From Mugil cephalus (Eukaryota; Chordata; Actinopteri; Mugiliformes; Mugilidae): a stretch of DNA of 64,000 nt. The stretch covers positions 8,536,357 to 8,600,356 of the forward strand of contig NC_061789.1 of NCBI RefSeq assembly GCF_022458985.1, in the 5' to 3' direction. The translations under genes were made by a program, and so were the position numbers. The notes beneath the pieces were generated by a model that was not told the DNA's origin, made no database searches, and worked only from the letters and a program-made list of their open reading frames with translations. Of this stretch, positions 25,801 through 33,683 are shown piece by piece. Numbering within the stretch: the first letter of the stretch is position 1; each line of letters opens with the position of its first letter.

Positions 25801-26180
25801 TGTGTTAGATCTCCCTCTAGTGGACGAAATAGTACATTTATTTAACAGAAGTGCCCACTGTAATTATATGGAAGTATTTGACAGCAAAGGCCCCAAAACA
25901 CAATCGATCAACCTGCAAAGTTTAATTAAATCTTTGCTAAATTTCAGATTTTAGCTCTAAAACGTTGTAGCACCAGAGATTCTCTCTCTCACACTTTTCC
26001 CTGTTCTTTATTTATTTATTTATTATTTTTCTCTCCCCTCGCTCCCAGGTGTTTGGCACTTTGGAGGCGGCCAAAGAGAAGTACCGCATCGAAGACTACT
26101 GCGTGAGCCAGATCTCGCTGGAGCAGGTGTTCCTGAGCTTCGCCCAGTTCCAGCACTGCACGCAGGGCGAGAGGAAGTAG
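1321..26180 (+). CDS. abca3: ABCA3 lipid-transporting ABC protein, 29 coding exons, 5' partial
   Basis: Full-size ABCA transporter. The family moves phospholipid into lamellar-body type lysosome-related organelles. Exons: 1321-1573, 5875-6002, 6951-7116, 7989-8248, 8333-8449, 9004-9124, 11628-11801, 11895-12076, 13689-13835, 13997-14126, 14208-14362, 15174-15329, 15421-15631, 16493-16643, 16933-17031, 18280-18478, 19499-19805, 19906-20173, 20358-20562, 20655-20874, 21589-21747, 22168-22340, 23835-23969, 24061-24255, 24345-24532, 24607-24777, 24876-25072, 25668-25741, 26049-26180. They sum to 5073 nt, in phase throughout, giving 1690 residues. The first exon here begins KRQILVT, equivalent to human residue 19, so about 18 codons are upstream. 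Visible features: TM1 ([12 protein letters not shown]), a large lumenal loop, EAA-like helices ([33 protein letters not shown]), two six-TM blocks and two NBDs. The stop follows QGERK. All introns are GT-AG. No broken exon was seen, so the gene looks functional. Confidence 0.96.
1574..5874 (+). other. ABCA3 intron, 4.3 kb
   Basis: Phase-1 intron between the TM1 exon and the [10 protein letters not shown] exon. It contains a decayed hAT-like copy (about 1960-2365, listed separately), an (AATA)n run near 4096-4120 and an (ATT)n run near 4766-4790. The remainder is AT-rich sequence with no supported gene. Confidence 0.7.
1960..2365 (+). mobile_element. Decayed non-autonomous hAT-like element, copy 1
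   Basis: About 290 bp (1960-2250) align by eye with 19215-19482. Shared strings include CATAAAAAGCT, CAAAACGGGG, GTCCCCAGAAAT and TTGAAAATGG, in the same order and orientation. The right end (CACCCAGCCAGG near 2354-2365) is roughly the reverse complement of the left end of the second copy (GGGCTGGGTG near 19166), giving terminal inverted repeats. The terminal GGCTGGGY pattern is typical of fish hAT MITEs. There is no coding capacity. Confidence 0.65.
7488..7950 (+). repeat. Dispersed repeat (GATGGAGAGATTAAGTARGG family), copy 1
   Basis: The segment beginning near 7490 (GATGGAGAGATTAAGTAGGG) matches 35430-35600 through the following TTTATAAATA and CATTTTGCATT-like blocks. The segment near 7868 (AATCAACCAAAGATTTTGC) matches 50462-50480. 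The three sites therefore look like differently truncated copies of one element. The class is unclear, probably a non-autonomous DNA transposon. Confidence 0.5.
7806..7860. repeat. (AT)n microsatellite
   Basis: An almost uninterrupted AT dinucleotide run of about 55 bp within an ABCA3 intron. Confidence 0.95.
8506..8975. mobile_element. PIF/Harbinger-like MITE, copy 1
   Basis: A 470-bp AT-rich segment with terminal inverted repeats: left GCCTCCTAAGACCC, right reading inward on the other strand as ACCTCCTGAGCCCC. It is flanked by TTA on both sides, consistent with the three-base TWA target duplication of PIF/Harbinger elements. Inside are paired ATGTCCTCATATGTGGACA / TGTCCCCATATGAGGAC motifs. 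A second copy lies at about 12366-12860. There is no ORF. Confidence 0.6.
9125..11627 (+). other. ABCA3 intron, 2.5 kb
   Basis: Phase-1 intron with a hAT-like MITE near 10255-10715 and a T-run near 9980. The rest shows no gene or recognisable repeat. The acceptor is ATTTTAG ending at 11627. Confidence 0.65.
10255..10715. mobile_element. hAT-like MITE with GTATCGRYACCGAT termini
   Basis: The left part contains the palindromic cluster GGTATCGGCGATACCGATCC near 10318-10340. The right part contains AGTATCGAAAGTATCGATAT (about 10614-10636) and CAGTATCGGTCC near 10687. This pseudo-palindromic ATCG-rich layout at both ends of an AT-rich core resembles short hAT-like elements of fish. No coding sequence; boundaries approximate. 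Confidence 0.45.
12077..13688 (+). other. ABCA3 intron, 1.6 kb
   Basis: Phase-0 intron containing the second PIF/Harbinger-like MITE copy (12366-12860). Otherwise unremarkable sequence with a GC-richer patch near 12990-13150. No gene supported. Confidence 0.65.
12366..12860. mobile_element. PIF/Harbinger-like MITE, copy 2
   Basis: Same orientation and order as 8506-8975. Shared strings include CCTGAGACCTGAGCTTTT, ACAGGAAGT, TATGTCCTCATGTGTGGACA, GAAGCAGAATAAGC and AATGTCCCCATA. The right end is degraded. Non-coding. Confidence 0.6.
13997..15631 (+). other. abca3: ABCA3 nucleotide-binding domain 1 exons
   Basis: Four exons carry the complete first ATPase domain, about residues 534-751 of the full protein. 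Walker A is [10 protein letters not shown] in 13997-14126. The Q-loop ([15 protein letters not shown]) is in 14208-14362, the ABC signature [10 protein letters not shown] in 15174-15329, and Walker B plus D-loop ([17 protein letters not shown]) with the H-loop histidine ([13 protein letters not shown]) in 15421-15631. All catalytic residues expected of an active ABC ATPase are present. The following exons (16493-17031) encode the ABCA-type regulatory segment ending TTMEEVFLR. Confidence 0.95.
14363..15173 (+). other. ABCA3 intron, 811 bp
   Basis: Intron inside NBD1. I see no repeat or additional gene in it. The acceptor is GTGTTCAG ending at 15173. Confidence 0.6.
15632..16492 (+). other. ABCA3 intron with hAT-like fragment
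   Basis: A segment near 15930-16185 contains TATCGTGATACGTATCG, ATCGTGAAGCCCTTGCCAAT and ATCGCGATCAATATCGCC, an ATCG-palindrome pattern like the termini of short fish hAT-type repeats. No coding capacity. Confidence 0.4.
17734..18176. mobile_element. Decayed Tc1-like element (CCACAACATTATGACCA family)
   Basis: Terminal inverted repeats: left TACACTGATCAGCCACAACA, right (reverse complement) TACACCGATCAGGCGTAACA, both followed by TTATGACCA. Inside is a shrunken remnant of a widespread teleost Tc1-like transposon (for example TTCCTGACACCACAGGACAC near 17965). The transposase ORF is destroyed. It lies in the 1.25-kb ABCA3 intron 17032-18279. Related fragments are at about 21090-21345, 28308-28345 and 50500-50625. 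Confidence 0.75.
18479..19498 (+). other. ABCA3 intron, 1.0 kb
   Basis: Intron after the [14 protein letters not shown] exon. Its 3' third (19164-19482) is the second hAT-like copy, which ends about 16 bp before the next exon. The rest is unremarkable. Confidence 0.7.
19164..19482 (+). mobile_element. Decayed non-autonomous hAT-like element, copy 2
   Basis: Homologous to 1960-2250 over its right two-thirds. The left end (TTAGGGCTGGGTGCTATGAC) looks like a hAT terminal repeat. The right end is missing: similarity stops after TTGAAAATGG at about 19481, and unique intron sequence (a 16-nt pyrimidine-rich tract) leads into the ABCA3 exon at 19499. Confidence 0.65.
20875..21588 (+). other. ABCA3 intron with Tc1-like remnant
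   Basis: An internal fragment of the same Tc1-like family as 17734-18176 is recognisable at about 21090-21345 (CAAGGTGTTGACCTGGCGTC, CCGATCAGGTATCTGTGGGA, CCAGACACCACATGACGCCC). Terminal repeats are not evident. The acceptor has a long T/C tract and CTACAG at 21583-21588. Confidence 0.6.
22341..23834 (+). other. ABCA3 intron, 1.5 kb
   Basis: Phase-0 intron that separates the second TM block from the linker exon. It holds a hAT-like copy at about 23231-23570. The rest shows no recognisable feature. Confidence 0.6.
23231..23570. mobile_element. hAT-like non-autonomous repeat (CAGGGGTGTCAAACTC family), copy A
   Basis: Contains ACCACATACAGCCCAATTAG, AGTCCTGGGTCTCAGCGTTA, CCAGATTAGATCCTCCGGCG and the end CTTATGTTTGACACCTGTGA. 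The same blocks in the same order occur at 63123-63354. Shorter relatives occur at 28482-28568 and 62633-62826. The terminal CAGGGGTGTCAAA / TTTGACACCTG inverted ends are typical of an abundant fish non-autonomous hAT. Confidence 0.65.
24061..25072 (+). other. abca3: ABCA3 nucleotide-binding domain 2 exons
   Basis: The second ATPase domain is intact. Walker A is [14 protein letters not shown] in exon 24061-24255 and the Q-loop is [18 protein letters not shown] in 24345-24532. The signature SGGNKRKLS is assembled across the 24532/24607 junction, which splits its first serine codon. Walker B is [17 protein letters not shown] in 24607-24777. The H-loop [11 protein letters not shown] is assembled across the 24777/24876 junction. 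Exons 25668-25741 and 26049-26180 encode the C-terminal tail with the family-typical [17 protein letters not shown]. Confidence 0.95.
25108..25618. mobile_element. Non-autonomous Tc1-like element with transposase remnant
   Basis: Terminal inverted repeats of about 30 bp: left CTCACTTGCCACTTTATTAG, right reverse complement CTCACCGGCCACTTTATTAG, each followed by GYACACCT. Between them, 25283-25522 retains a short open frame with [11 protein letters not shown] and [15 protein letters not shown], a decayed Tc1 transposase N-terminus. The element is a well-known teleost type and lies in the ABCA3 intron 25073-25667. It is non-functional. Confidence 0.75.
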
Positions 26181-28260
26181 GCGGGGAGGGGGAGAACCAC
26201 CCCGTCCCCCTTTCGTCGTCTCCTCCCCTGCGGGTGGGTGTGCGCGTGCACGTGGGATGAGCGGCGTGCACGGACTCGCCTCGGGTTACCCGGCGGGCGT
26301 GAAGGGGGGGCGAGGAGGAGGAGGAGGAGGAGGAGGAGGAGGTTTACCTCCAGCTCCATTTTTACCTTGAACACACTCGGCGGGCCAGTCGTCAAACTTC
26401 CGCCTCTCTTCTACTGTATCACCTTGTCGCGTCTTTGTTCGTCCATTTGCTGTGTGAAAGAAGGAAAACTGGCTCTGAGATGATTTTTTGACCAAGTAAG
26501 GAACTTTAAGTATCGCCTCCTTCCTAGAGAAGTCAAAGACAATGACGCCACTGGATGCACACTACTTTAAACTGTGTGATAGGGTTTATTTCTTTTGTGT
26601 GTGTGTGTGTGAACGTGCACTTATTATTTTTTTTTGGTTGTTATTTATGACTTTTATGACTTTGTTGTGTTTCTGAGAAATCTGTGCATTGTTTTGGTGA
26701 AATGAACCACTTCAATCTGACGCGCTTATGAAATTGTTGCACACCTTGGAGCCTTATCTAACAAATGAGGGTTCTCGTTTCTTTACGTATGTTTCCCTGT
26801 TTCGCCACTAAAGGACTGGTTACCCTTGAAGAGCCTCTTAACGTTGTTGCCAGATGTACATGAAGTATTCATGGTACTAGACATTTACTCATTTTAAACG
26901 CTGTTTCGGGATCATTTACGAATGCATGGATCAAATACGACGTAGAAAAACGCATGACACGGGGAGAACAGAGAGCTGCTAGCGAACATTAGAAGTCCGT
27001 CCCTGCTGAGGATTTAACCTCAGTCCATTCTTAGCACATTGAGTACTTCTTTCTTCATTCGCACCTTTTTTTTTTATTTTTTTTTTTTTTTGTTTTTCTG
27101 CTGCGGGTGAGTTGCAGCAACAGCGTGTCGCAAGGAGGTTGTCAGACGCGTGACGCAGGTGATTATTGTTATCAAACGCCGCCGCTGCTGCTGCTGTCAT
27201 CGAAGTACTTTTTTTTAATTGTTATTATTATTTATTTATTCTCCCCGCAGCTTCACACGTTACGTCTTTGTATGTTTGTGGGCCCAAAGAGCACGGCGGC
27301 ATCATTCCTGAATCCGCCCAGACTTTTCTTCACGACTTAAAACCAAGAGATTGTTAACGTATCTTTTTACGTGAAACTTCCTCCTTCAGGGAACACCAGG
27401 AGACGCAATAACGAGGCCCCAACAGTTCTGGAAGATAAAACGTCCGCATACAAACGCAGGCGCTGCTCTAAAGAAGGAACGATGAGCACCGTGTGTTTTA
27501 TTTTATCTTTTTTTTATTATTATTTCATTTGATTCTGATTCGTGCCCACTTGATCACATTCCTGAAGCTTTGTTCATAACTTAAAGACCCTGTAAAAACA
27601 TGTATGAACTCTTAATAGAAATATTTAGAACGGACGTGTGTTCGGAGTCTCCTCGCTCTTCGTCCAGGTCGATATTATCGAGCGATATTATCGATATTAT
27701 CGGATCGAGTGACTTTTCCTTCTGTCAAAACTAAAACTCACTCCACAGAAGTGAGATGAATGTATCTGCTGTTTTACACGTAAAGCAAAAAAAAAAAAAA
27801 AAGACAAAACAAGAAAAAAAAAAGCACTAACTTGAACCGCTTCGTGTGATTTCCAGTGCTTTCTCTTCATGACGCCGGATGTGAAGACTGATATTCCAGA
27901 GAGTCGCTGAAACGTTGCCTGTTGAATTTAACCTCTTCATTTTGTTGCATTTGATCATGTATTTGCACAATTAATCTCTCATCACGTGTAAGTCTTGAGA
28001 CGATTGCAATGTTTAACATGTACTTTGAGGAGGAGGTTGTTTTGTTCGTTTTTTTTTTGTTTTGTTTTGTTTTTTTGCTGCTCTTTATCGGGCGGATGGA
28101 ATTATTCTGAAATGACCTGTATCATATTTAAAAAAAGATAAAAAAGGGAATTTATGTCATTGTAACTGTGTACTATTGTACTGTACCGTACCATGGAACT
28201 GACCTTGTCAACTCTGTATGTATCACTATTCTTTTTAAATTAAATCCTGCTCTATGCAAA
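26181..28260 (+). other. abca3: ABCA3 3' untranslated region and polyadenylation region
   Basis: After the stop at 26178-26180 there is no other supported gene for 2 kb. The sequence has a (GGA)n run at 26316-26342, several T and A tracts, and GT repeats near 26597. A plausible variant polyadenylation signal ATTAAA lies at 28239-28244, just before a repeat-rich zone. The true cleavage site cannot be fixed by eye. Confidence 0.45.
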
Positions 28261-28481
28261 TGGTAGCGAAACTGATCTTTTTTTTTTTTCTCCAGCAAGT
28301 CCTCTACACACCAATCAGCCACAACATTATGACCACTGACGGGAGACGTAAATAAAGTGTAGGCTCTCAATTTTTATATGTATATATATATATATATATA
28401 GCAAGAAAAACTCAAATGCCTGATAAGTCTAGTAAAAATGTCTTCTGATTACGTTACTCTTCACATGATAATCATATATAC

Positions 28482-28568
28482 CAGGGGTGTCAAACTCATT
28501 TTAGTTCAGGGGCTACACTCCACACAATTTGATCTCAAGGGGGCCGGGCCAGTAACACAATAGCTTAT
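28482..28568. mobile_element. Truncated hAT-like repeat (CAGGGGTGTCAAACTC family), copy C
   Basis: The left terminus CAGGGGTGTCAAACTCATTT and the following GGGCCGGGCCAGTAACAC are clear. Similarity stops where the LTR retrotransposon begins, and the right part of the repeat is not found after the 3' LTR at 34001. A fragment of a Tc1-like terminal repeat (CAGCCACAACATTATGACCA, 28317-28336) lies just upstream. Confidence 0.6.
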
Positions 28569-28626
28569 TGTTACGGGCCAGTGTGTGTGTGTGGCCTTGT
28601 CTTTTTGTTCTTTCATTTCAGGTACC

Positions 28627-28659
<33 letters not shown>

Positions 28660-28931
28660 ACCTCAATCAGCTGATTAGCTGATTGCCAGCGGTATTCCAT
28701 AAAGCTCCTACCTGGGTGCGTCATTGGGAGAGTGATCCTGCAGCCAGCGTGTGCAGCGTGTTTGTTTCTGGTCGGCATTGTGGTGTCTGCGAAAGGCTTC
28801 TTCTTGGTTTATTGTATATTGTAAATAAATCCCTGCGATTGCAGACGGCCTTTGGTTTGTTTTCCCCTTTTACCTCAATTGTTACCTCCTTGTGTTCCCC
28901 TAGACATTTTCTGCCCTGTCGGGTCGTAACA
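28569..28931 (+). repeat. 5' LTR of the Gmr1-type element
   Basis: Ends ...GGGTCGTAACA at 28931. If the left edge is TGTTAC at 28569, the LTR carries six-base inverted ends. Clear homology with the 3' LTR begins at about 28609 (TCTTTCATTT). A run of about 30 C (28627-28656) is expanded relative to the 3' LTR. AATAAA at 28822-28827 is the likely polyadenylation signal. I see about four substitutions and one ~15-bp indel against the 3' LTR outside the C tract. Confidence 0.8.
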
Positions 28932-28935
28932 ATTT

Positions 28936-28953
28936 TGGGGGCTCGTCCGGGAT
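28936..28953 (+). promoter_or_regulatory. tRNA-Pro primer-binding site
   Basis: TGGGGGCTCGTCCGGGAT lies four bases after the 5' LTR. It is the complement of the 3' end of tRNA-Pro (CCCGGACGAGCCCCCA) and identical to the well-known proline primer site of gammaretroviruses. It fixes the left end of the internal region. Confidence 0.9.
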
Positions 28954-29285
28954 CGTTCTCGCAGCTGTACCGGAGAGTTTCTTTTGTTGTTCATTCTCAG
29001 TTTGTCCTGCGTATTGGTGTCTGTGTGCCTGCAGCCGGTGGCGAGGGGTTAACTCCGGGCGGAGGCTTTGGTCTCCGGTGGGGGCTGGCGTTTCAGGGTT
29101 TCGGCCGCTGATTGTTGCCAATAAGACGCCTCGAGCCCGGCACGCCCCAGAAGATAGGTAGATGAAGTTCATGTTAGGTAGGATCTGGGGAAGTTTGTCT
29201 TTCGTGGCGGCTGTTTGTGTGTGGACATCATACGTGTTGTTTTGTTTGTGGTCGGCTGTTATTTCCTCGCGGAGTGTTTTTGGTA

Positions 29286-30795
29286 ATGGCAGCGTTTGAC
29301 GCTGGCGCATTTGTGTCGGATTCCTCATTAATTGTGTTTGATAAATGTACAAAAAGTGATCTACGTGTGATTGCCGAGTATTATGGTGTGCCGGTTTCTA
29401 TGTCCCTTGTCAAAGGCGAGGCCGGTCACAATACCTCAGTTTGTCCCATTCTCTGTTGAGTCAACTCCTGGCTCAAAAGTGGAAGCCAGACTGAAAGTCC
29501 GGTTAGCTCGTTTTCAGTTAGAAAAAGAGGAGCGTGAGTTTCAGTGTCGCAGGGAGTTGGAATTAAAAAAGTTAGAGGCGGACACAGCTGTTAGGCTGCG
29601 CCAAGTTGAGCTTCAAGCTCGTACTACTCCTGCTGGCGAGGCTCCACCTGTGTCACTTCCATCCATCACTTTCGATGTGACTAAACACATTTCCTTGGTC
29701 CCTGTATTTCGTGAGGCAGAGGTAGAAACTTATTTCGGCGCCTTTGAGCGTATAGCTGCTGCGTTACGCTGGCCAGAGGATGTGTGGGCTATTTTGCTAC
29801 AATGCAGGTTGACAGGTAGAGCTCAGGAGGCCTGCTCCTCCTTGTCCGTGGAGGATGGTCTCAATTATGACAAAGTTAAAGGTGCTATTCTGCGGGCATA
29901 TGAGCTGGTACCTGAGGCGTACAGACAGCGATTTCGAAATCTTCGTAAGACATCCAACCAGACCCATATTGACTTTGCCAGAGAGAAGGGCATTCTCTTC
30001 GACCGGTCGTGTGCGGCCTGTAAGGCTGATGATTTTGCCTCGGTGCGCGAACTTATGTTGCTGGAGGAATTTAAAAGTTGTGTTTCTGAGCGTACTGCTG
30101 TATATCTGAACGAACAGAAAGTGTCCACCTTGCAGCAGGCTGCCACCTTGGCAGATGAGTTTGCGCTCACACACAAAAGTGTATTGGCTAAACGTGAGTC
30201 CCTTCGGGAGGTTTTGCCGAAGTCTGGTTCGCAGGTGTCAGGAGCTGCTGTTCCTTCTGTTTCCAAAGCTGATCGGCAATGTTTTTATTGTCATAAGTGG
30301 GGTCATTTGATCGCGGATTGTGTTGCCTGGAAGCGTAAGCAGCCTGTTGCGAGGCCACCAAAAGGCGTGGGGCTTATTAAAACGTCCATCAGTAGCGAGA
30401 CCATAGTGTCAGAGGTTCCTGAAGACTGTTTTAGGCCTTTCATATTCAAGTGTTGGGTGTCTCTTGCGGGACAGGCCAGGGACCATTGCCTAGTGACTGC
30501 GTTGCGTGACACTGCCTGCTCGCAGTCCCTCATTTTGTCCAGTGTGTTGCCATCTGGTGCTGAGTCTGACGCCAGTGCTGTGGTTAGGGGGATTGAGATG
30601 GGTGTCATTCCCGCCCCTCTGCACCGAATCCATGTGCAGTCGGGTCTGGCGACTGGTTATTTTCATGTGGGGGTTCGCTCGTGTTTTCCTATTAGTGGTG
30701 TCGATTTCATCATGGGTAGCCTGTTGCTCTTGCGGCTCCCTTACCACTTAATCGTGAGGCTCTCATTGCTGCCCAGCAAACAGATCAATCCTTAG
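29286..30795 (+). pseudogene. Retrotransposon gag and protease, frameshifted
   Basis: The likely gag start is the ATG at 29286 (MAAFDAGAF, then a SAP/MA-like LRVIAEYYGVPV). The frame shifts near 29440-29460, and the rest of gag reads in another frame: a coiled region (LEKEEREFQCRRELELKKLE), a capsid-like segment (YFGAFERIAAALRWPEDVWA) and a zinc knuckle CFYCHKWGHLIADC (CX2CX4HX4C, about 30280-30320). The protease follows (VTALRDTACSQSL), with DTA at 30508-30516 where the active site normally reads DTG/DSG, then VDFIMGS, after which the frame is lost. Confidence 0.8.
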
Positions 30796-31516
30796 CTAAA
30801 TGTATGGCTGCTGCTATGAAGGAATCCAGTGAGTGTACATCTAAGCAACCATATTTTCTTGACGATGGTGTCCTGATGCGCAGGTGGGCTTCACAATCAG
30901 GCAGAGCAGCAGTTGAGCTTGGTGAAGATTGGGGGGTGGTCCATCAGATAGTCCTTCCTGTTAATTGTCGCCAGCATGTGCTGAAGTTGGCCCATGAACA
31001 TTTGTGGTCAGGTCACCTGGGGGTAACTAAGACCTATCATCGAGTCCTCTGGCATTTCTTTTAGCCCGGTTTAAAGGATGATGTGACGAATTTTTGTAAG
31101 TGTTGCAATACTTGTCAGATTGTAGGGAAACCGAATCAGCCTGTGCCCCCTGCTCCTCTTCGTCCTGTTCCAGCCGTTGGTGAGCCTTTCGAGCATGTGA
31201 TTGTTGATTGTGTGGGTCCATTGCCTAGAACTAAGGCTGGCAACCAGTTCATGTTAACAATGATGTGTGTCCCCACTCGGTTTCCTGAGGCTGTCCCTTT
31301 TGCGAAAAATTACAGCACCAGCGGTCACGAAGGCACTGCTAAAGTTTTTCATTCTGTTTGGTTTGCCGAGGGTGGTGCAAACTGACTAGGGAACTAATTT
31401 TCTTCAAGGTCTTTAATGAGACCCTGCAGTCTCTGGGTATTTGTCATTCTGTGTCGAGTGCTTACCATCCCGAGTCTCAAGGTGCGCTTTAACGGTGGCA
31501 TCAAACTTTAAAATCT
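30752..31516 (+). pseudogene. Retrotransposon integrase, multiply disrupted
   Basis: The zinc-binding region is HEHLWSGHLGVTKTYHRV followed by CKCCNTC. The core has VIVDCVGPLP (first catalytic Asp) and the MLTMMCVPTRFPEA region. Disruptions: an in-frame TAG at 31062-31064; at least two frameshifts between 31330 and 31450; TAG at 31387-31389 beside the second-Asp region; and TAA at 31490-31492 in the position normally occupied by the catalytic Glu (context HPESQGAL/stop/RWHQ). Integrase from this copy cannot be active. Confidence 0.8.
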
Positions 31517-33562
31517 ATGTTGAGTAAATTTTGTCGTGACAGTGGTAAAGACTGGGATGAGGGGGTACCATTTGTATTGTTTGCCATTAGAGATGCAAAG
31601 CAGGAGTCTCTGGGGTTCAGCCCAGCGGAGCTAGTATTTGGGTACAATGTGCGAGGTCCGTTAGCAGTCTTGAAGGAGCAGTTGGTGGGCAGCTCCCCAA
31701 GACAAACTAACATTGTGGATTTTGTATCCAAATGCAGAGAGCGTCTGCATCTTGCCTCTAAGCTGGCAAAAGAGGCCCTCTCCCCTGCTCAGGGCAGTAT
31801 GAAACAACGATTTGACCGGAAGGCTGTTGAGCGGCAGTTCCAGCCTGGTGATGGGGTGTTGGTGTTGCTACCCACACCTGGGTCCGCGCTTACGGCTCGA
31901 TTCACGGGTCCCTATGTAGTGGAGAGTAGAATCTCTGACACAGATTATGTCATCCGGACGCCCGAGCGTCGCAAGAAGACTCATTTGTGCCATATTAACA
32001 TGCTTAAAGCTTTCCACTCACCAGAGGATAAACAGGTTGCACGTTCAAAGCACTCTGTTACTGTCGCTCCTTTGCTTGTTTGTGTAGCCGATGTAACTGA
32101 TGACTTGATTCCACCCTCTGATGCACAGCAGTCTGGCCGGTTGTCCAACTCCGAGTTCATGTCGAATGCCGAGCAACATCTGTCCTATCTTCCCCCAGCT
32201 CAGCGTCAGGATATGCTTGACCTTCTCGTTACCTACCCCACTTTGCATGGGGATGTGCCATCCCGTACCAACGTGTTAGAACATGATATTGATGTGAGTG
32301 ATCATACACCCATTAAGCAGCATGCGTACCGCTGTCCTGTTGAGAAAAGAGAATTAATGAAACAAGAGGTTGCGTACCTGGTTGAACACGGTTTTGCCAG
32401 ACCTAGTTGTAGTCCTTGGAGCTCGCCCTGTTTGTTGACTCCTAAGTCAGACGGAACCCCTCGATTCTGCACCGATTTCCGTAAGGTGAACGCAGTGACT
32501 GTGCCGGATTCCTTTCCTTTACCTCGTATTGATGATTGTATCGACAGTGTGGGTCCTGCAGAATGTATTACGAAACTAGATCTGCTAAAAGGGTACTGGC
32601 AGGTCCCTTTAACGCAACGTGCATCTGACATTTCTGCATTTGTAACCCCTGATGCCTTCTTGCAGTACACCGTAATGGCCTTTGGCATGAGAAATGCCCC
32701 GGCCACTTTCCAGCTTCTCATGCAGCATGTATTGGGAAATGTGCCTGACTGTAGCGTGTACTTAGATGATGTGGTGGTCTATGCCAGAGACTGGGTGAGT
32801 CACATCTCCAGCTTGAAGGATGTGTTCTGGCGCCTGGCAGATGCCTCACTAACGTTAAATCTGGCCAAGTGCGAATTTGGCGAGGCTATGGTCACCTACT
32901 TGGGGAAGCAGGTTGGCCATGGGCAGGTTCTGCCCGTGACCACCAAGGTTGAGGCTGTGCTGGCTCTCCCGACACCTATGACTCGACGTGAACTGAGACG
33001 TTTCCTGGGTATGGCCGGTTACTATCAGTGTTTTTGTAAAAACTTTTCTGTAGTGGTTGCCCCATTGACCAAGCTGTGTAGCCCAGCCATTCCTTTTGTT
33101 TGGGATGATGACTGTGTCCATGCCTTTACTGCTGCCATGTCCCTCCTCTGTAGTGGCCCAGTGTTGGCTGCACCCAACTTCTCCAGGCCTTTCAAGCTGG
33201 AAGTTGATGCTAGTGCCATAGGAGCTGGAGCAGTGCTATTGCAAGACGGTGTTGATAATGTGTGCCACCCTGTCTGCTACTTCTCAGTGAAGTTTAAAAA
33301 GCATCAGCTGAATTACTCAACGATTGAGAAAGAAACCCTGGCCATGCTCCTTGCTTTGCAGCACTTCGAAGTTTATGTGGGCTCCACGTCTGTACCGGTC
33401 ACAGTGTACACAGATCACAACCCCCTTGTTTTCCTGATGCAGATGTACAACAGTAACCAGCGGTTGATGCGCTGGGCGCTCCAAGCACAGCGCTATAACA
33501 TCGAGGTGAAGCACAAGAAAGGGGCTGATAATCTGGTGGCTGACATGCTGTCACGTGGGTAA
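31517..33562 (+). CDS. Retrotransposon integrase C-terminus, reverse transcriptase and RNase H (open frame)
   Basis: Open frame of 681 codons. The first ~170 residues are the integrase C-terminal part (FSPAELVFGYNVRGPL, then a chromodomain-less tail FTGPYVVESRISDTDYVI). RT follows from about residue 250: SPWSSPCLLTPKSDGT, RFCTDFRKVNAVT, KLDLLKGYWQVPL, FGMRNAPATFQ and the catalytic YLDD at 32759-32770. RNase H has KLEVDASAIGAGAVLL, IEKETLAMLLALQHF and YTDHNPLVFL, and ends VADMLSRG. All main catalytic residues of RT and RNase H are visible. The first ATG is not necessarily a true start, since the frame is normally reached from upstream pol. Confidence 0.85.
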   Translation: MLSKFCRDSGKDWDEGVPFVLFAIRDAKQESLGFSPAELVFGYNVRGPLAVLKEQLVGSSPRQTNIVDFVSKCRERLHLASKLAKEALSPAQGSMKQRFDRKAVERQFQPGDGVLVLLPTPGSALTARFTGPYVVESRISDTDYVIRTPERRKKTHLCHINMLKAFHSPEDKQVARSKHSVTVAPLLVCVADVTDDLIPPSDAQQSGRLSNSEFMSNAEQHLSYLPPAQRQDMLDLLVTYPTLHGDVPSRTNVLEHDIDVSDHTPIKQHAYRCPVEKRELMKQEVAYLVEHGFARPSCSPWSSPCLLTPKSDGTPRFCTDFRKVNAVTVPDSFPLPRIDDCIDSVGPAECITKLDLLKGYWQVPLTQRASDISAFVTPDAFLQYTVMAFGMRNAPATFQLLMQHVLGNVPDCSVYLDDVVVYARDWVSHISSLKDVFWRLADASLTLNLAKCEFGEAMVTYLGKQVGHGQVLPVTTKVEAVLALPTPMTRRELRRFLGMAGYYQCFCKNFSVVVAPLTKLCSPAIPFVWDDDCVHAFTAAMSLLCSGPVLAAPNFSRPFKLEVDASAIGAGAVLLQDGVDNVCHPVCYFSVKFKKHQLNYSTIEKETLAMLLALQHFEVYVGSTSVPVTVYTDHNPLVFLMQMYNSNQRLMRWALQAQRYNIEVKHKKGADNLVADMLSRG

Positions 33563-33683
33563 CGTCATTGCTTGCAAAGTCAATTGTCAACATCTGTGTT
33601 ATATTAGTGTATGATCTTTGATTTATATATAGTGTAATGCTTATTTTCTGCCTGTAGGTGGGGTTTATTCTTATCGGTGGGGG

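Noticed and set aside
27675-27706. ATTATCGAGCGATATTATCG cluster as an operator or origin
   Set aside because: A short palindromic run in an AT-rich 3' UTR of a vertebrate gene; no support for a regulatory role.
28683-29111. Open frame inside the 5' LTR (repeated at 33740)
   Set aside because: It lies within the LTR and primer-site region, appears in both LTRs and has no retroelement protein similarity. It is a by-product of the LTR sequence.
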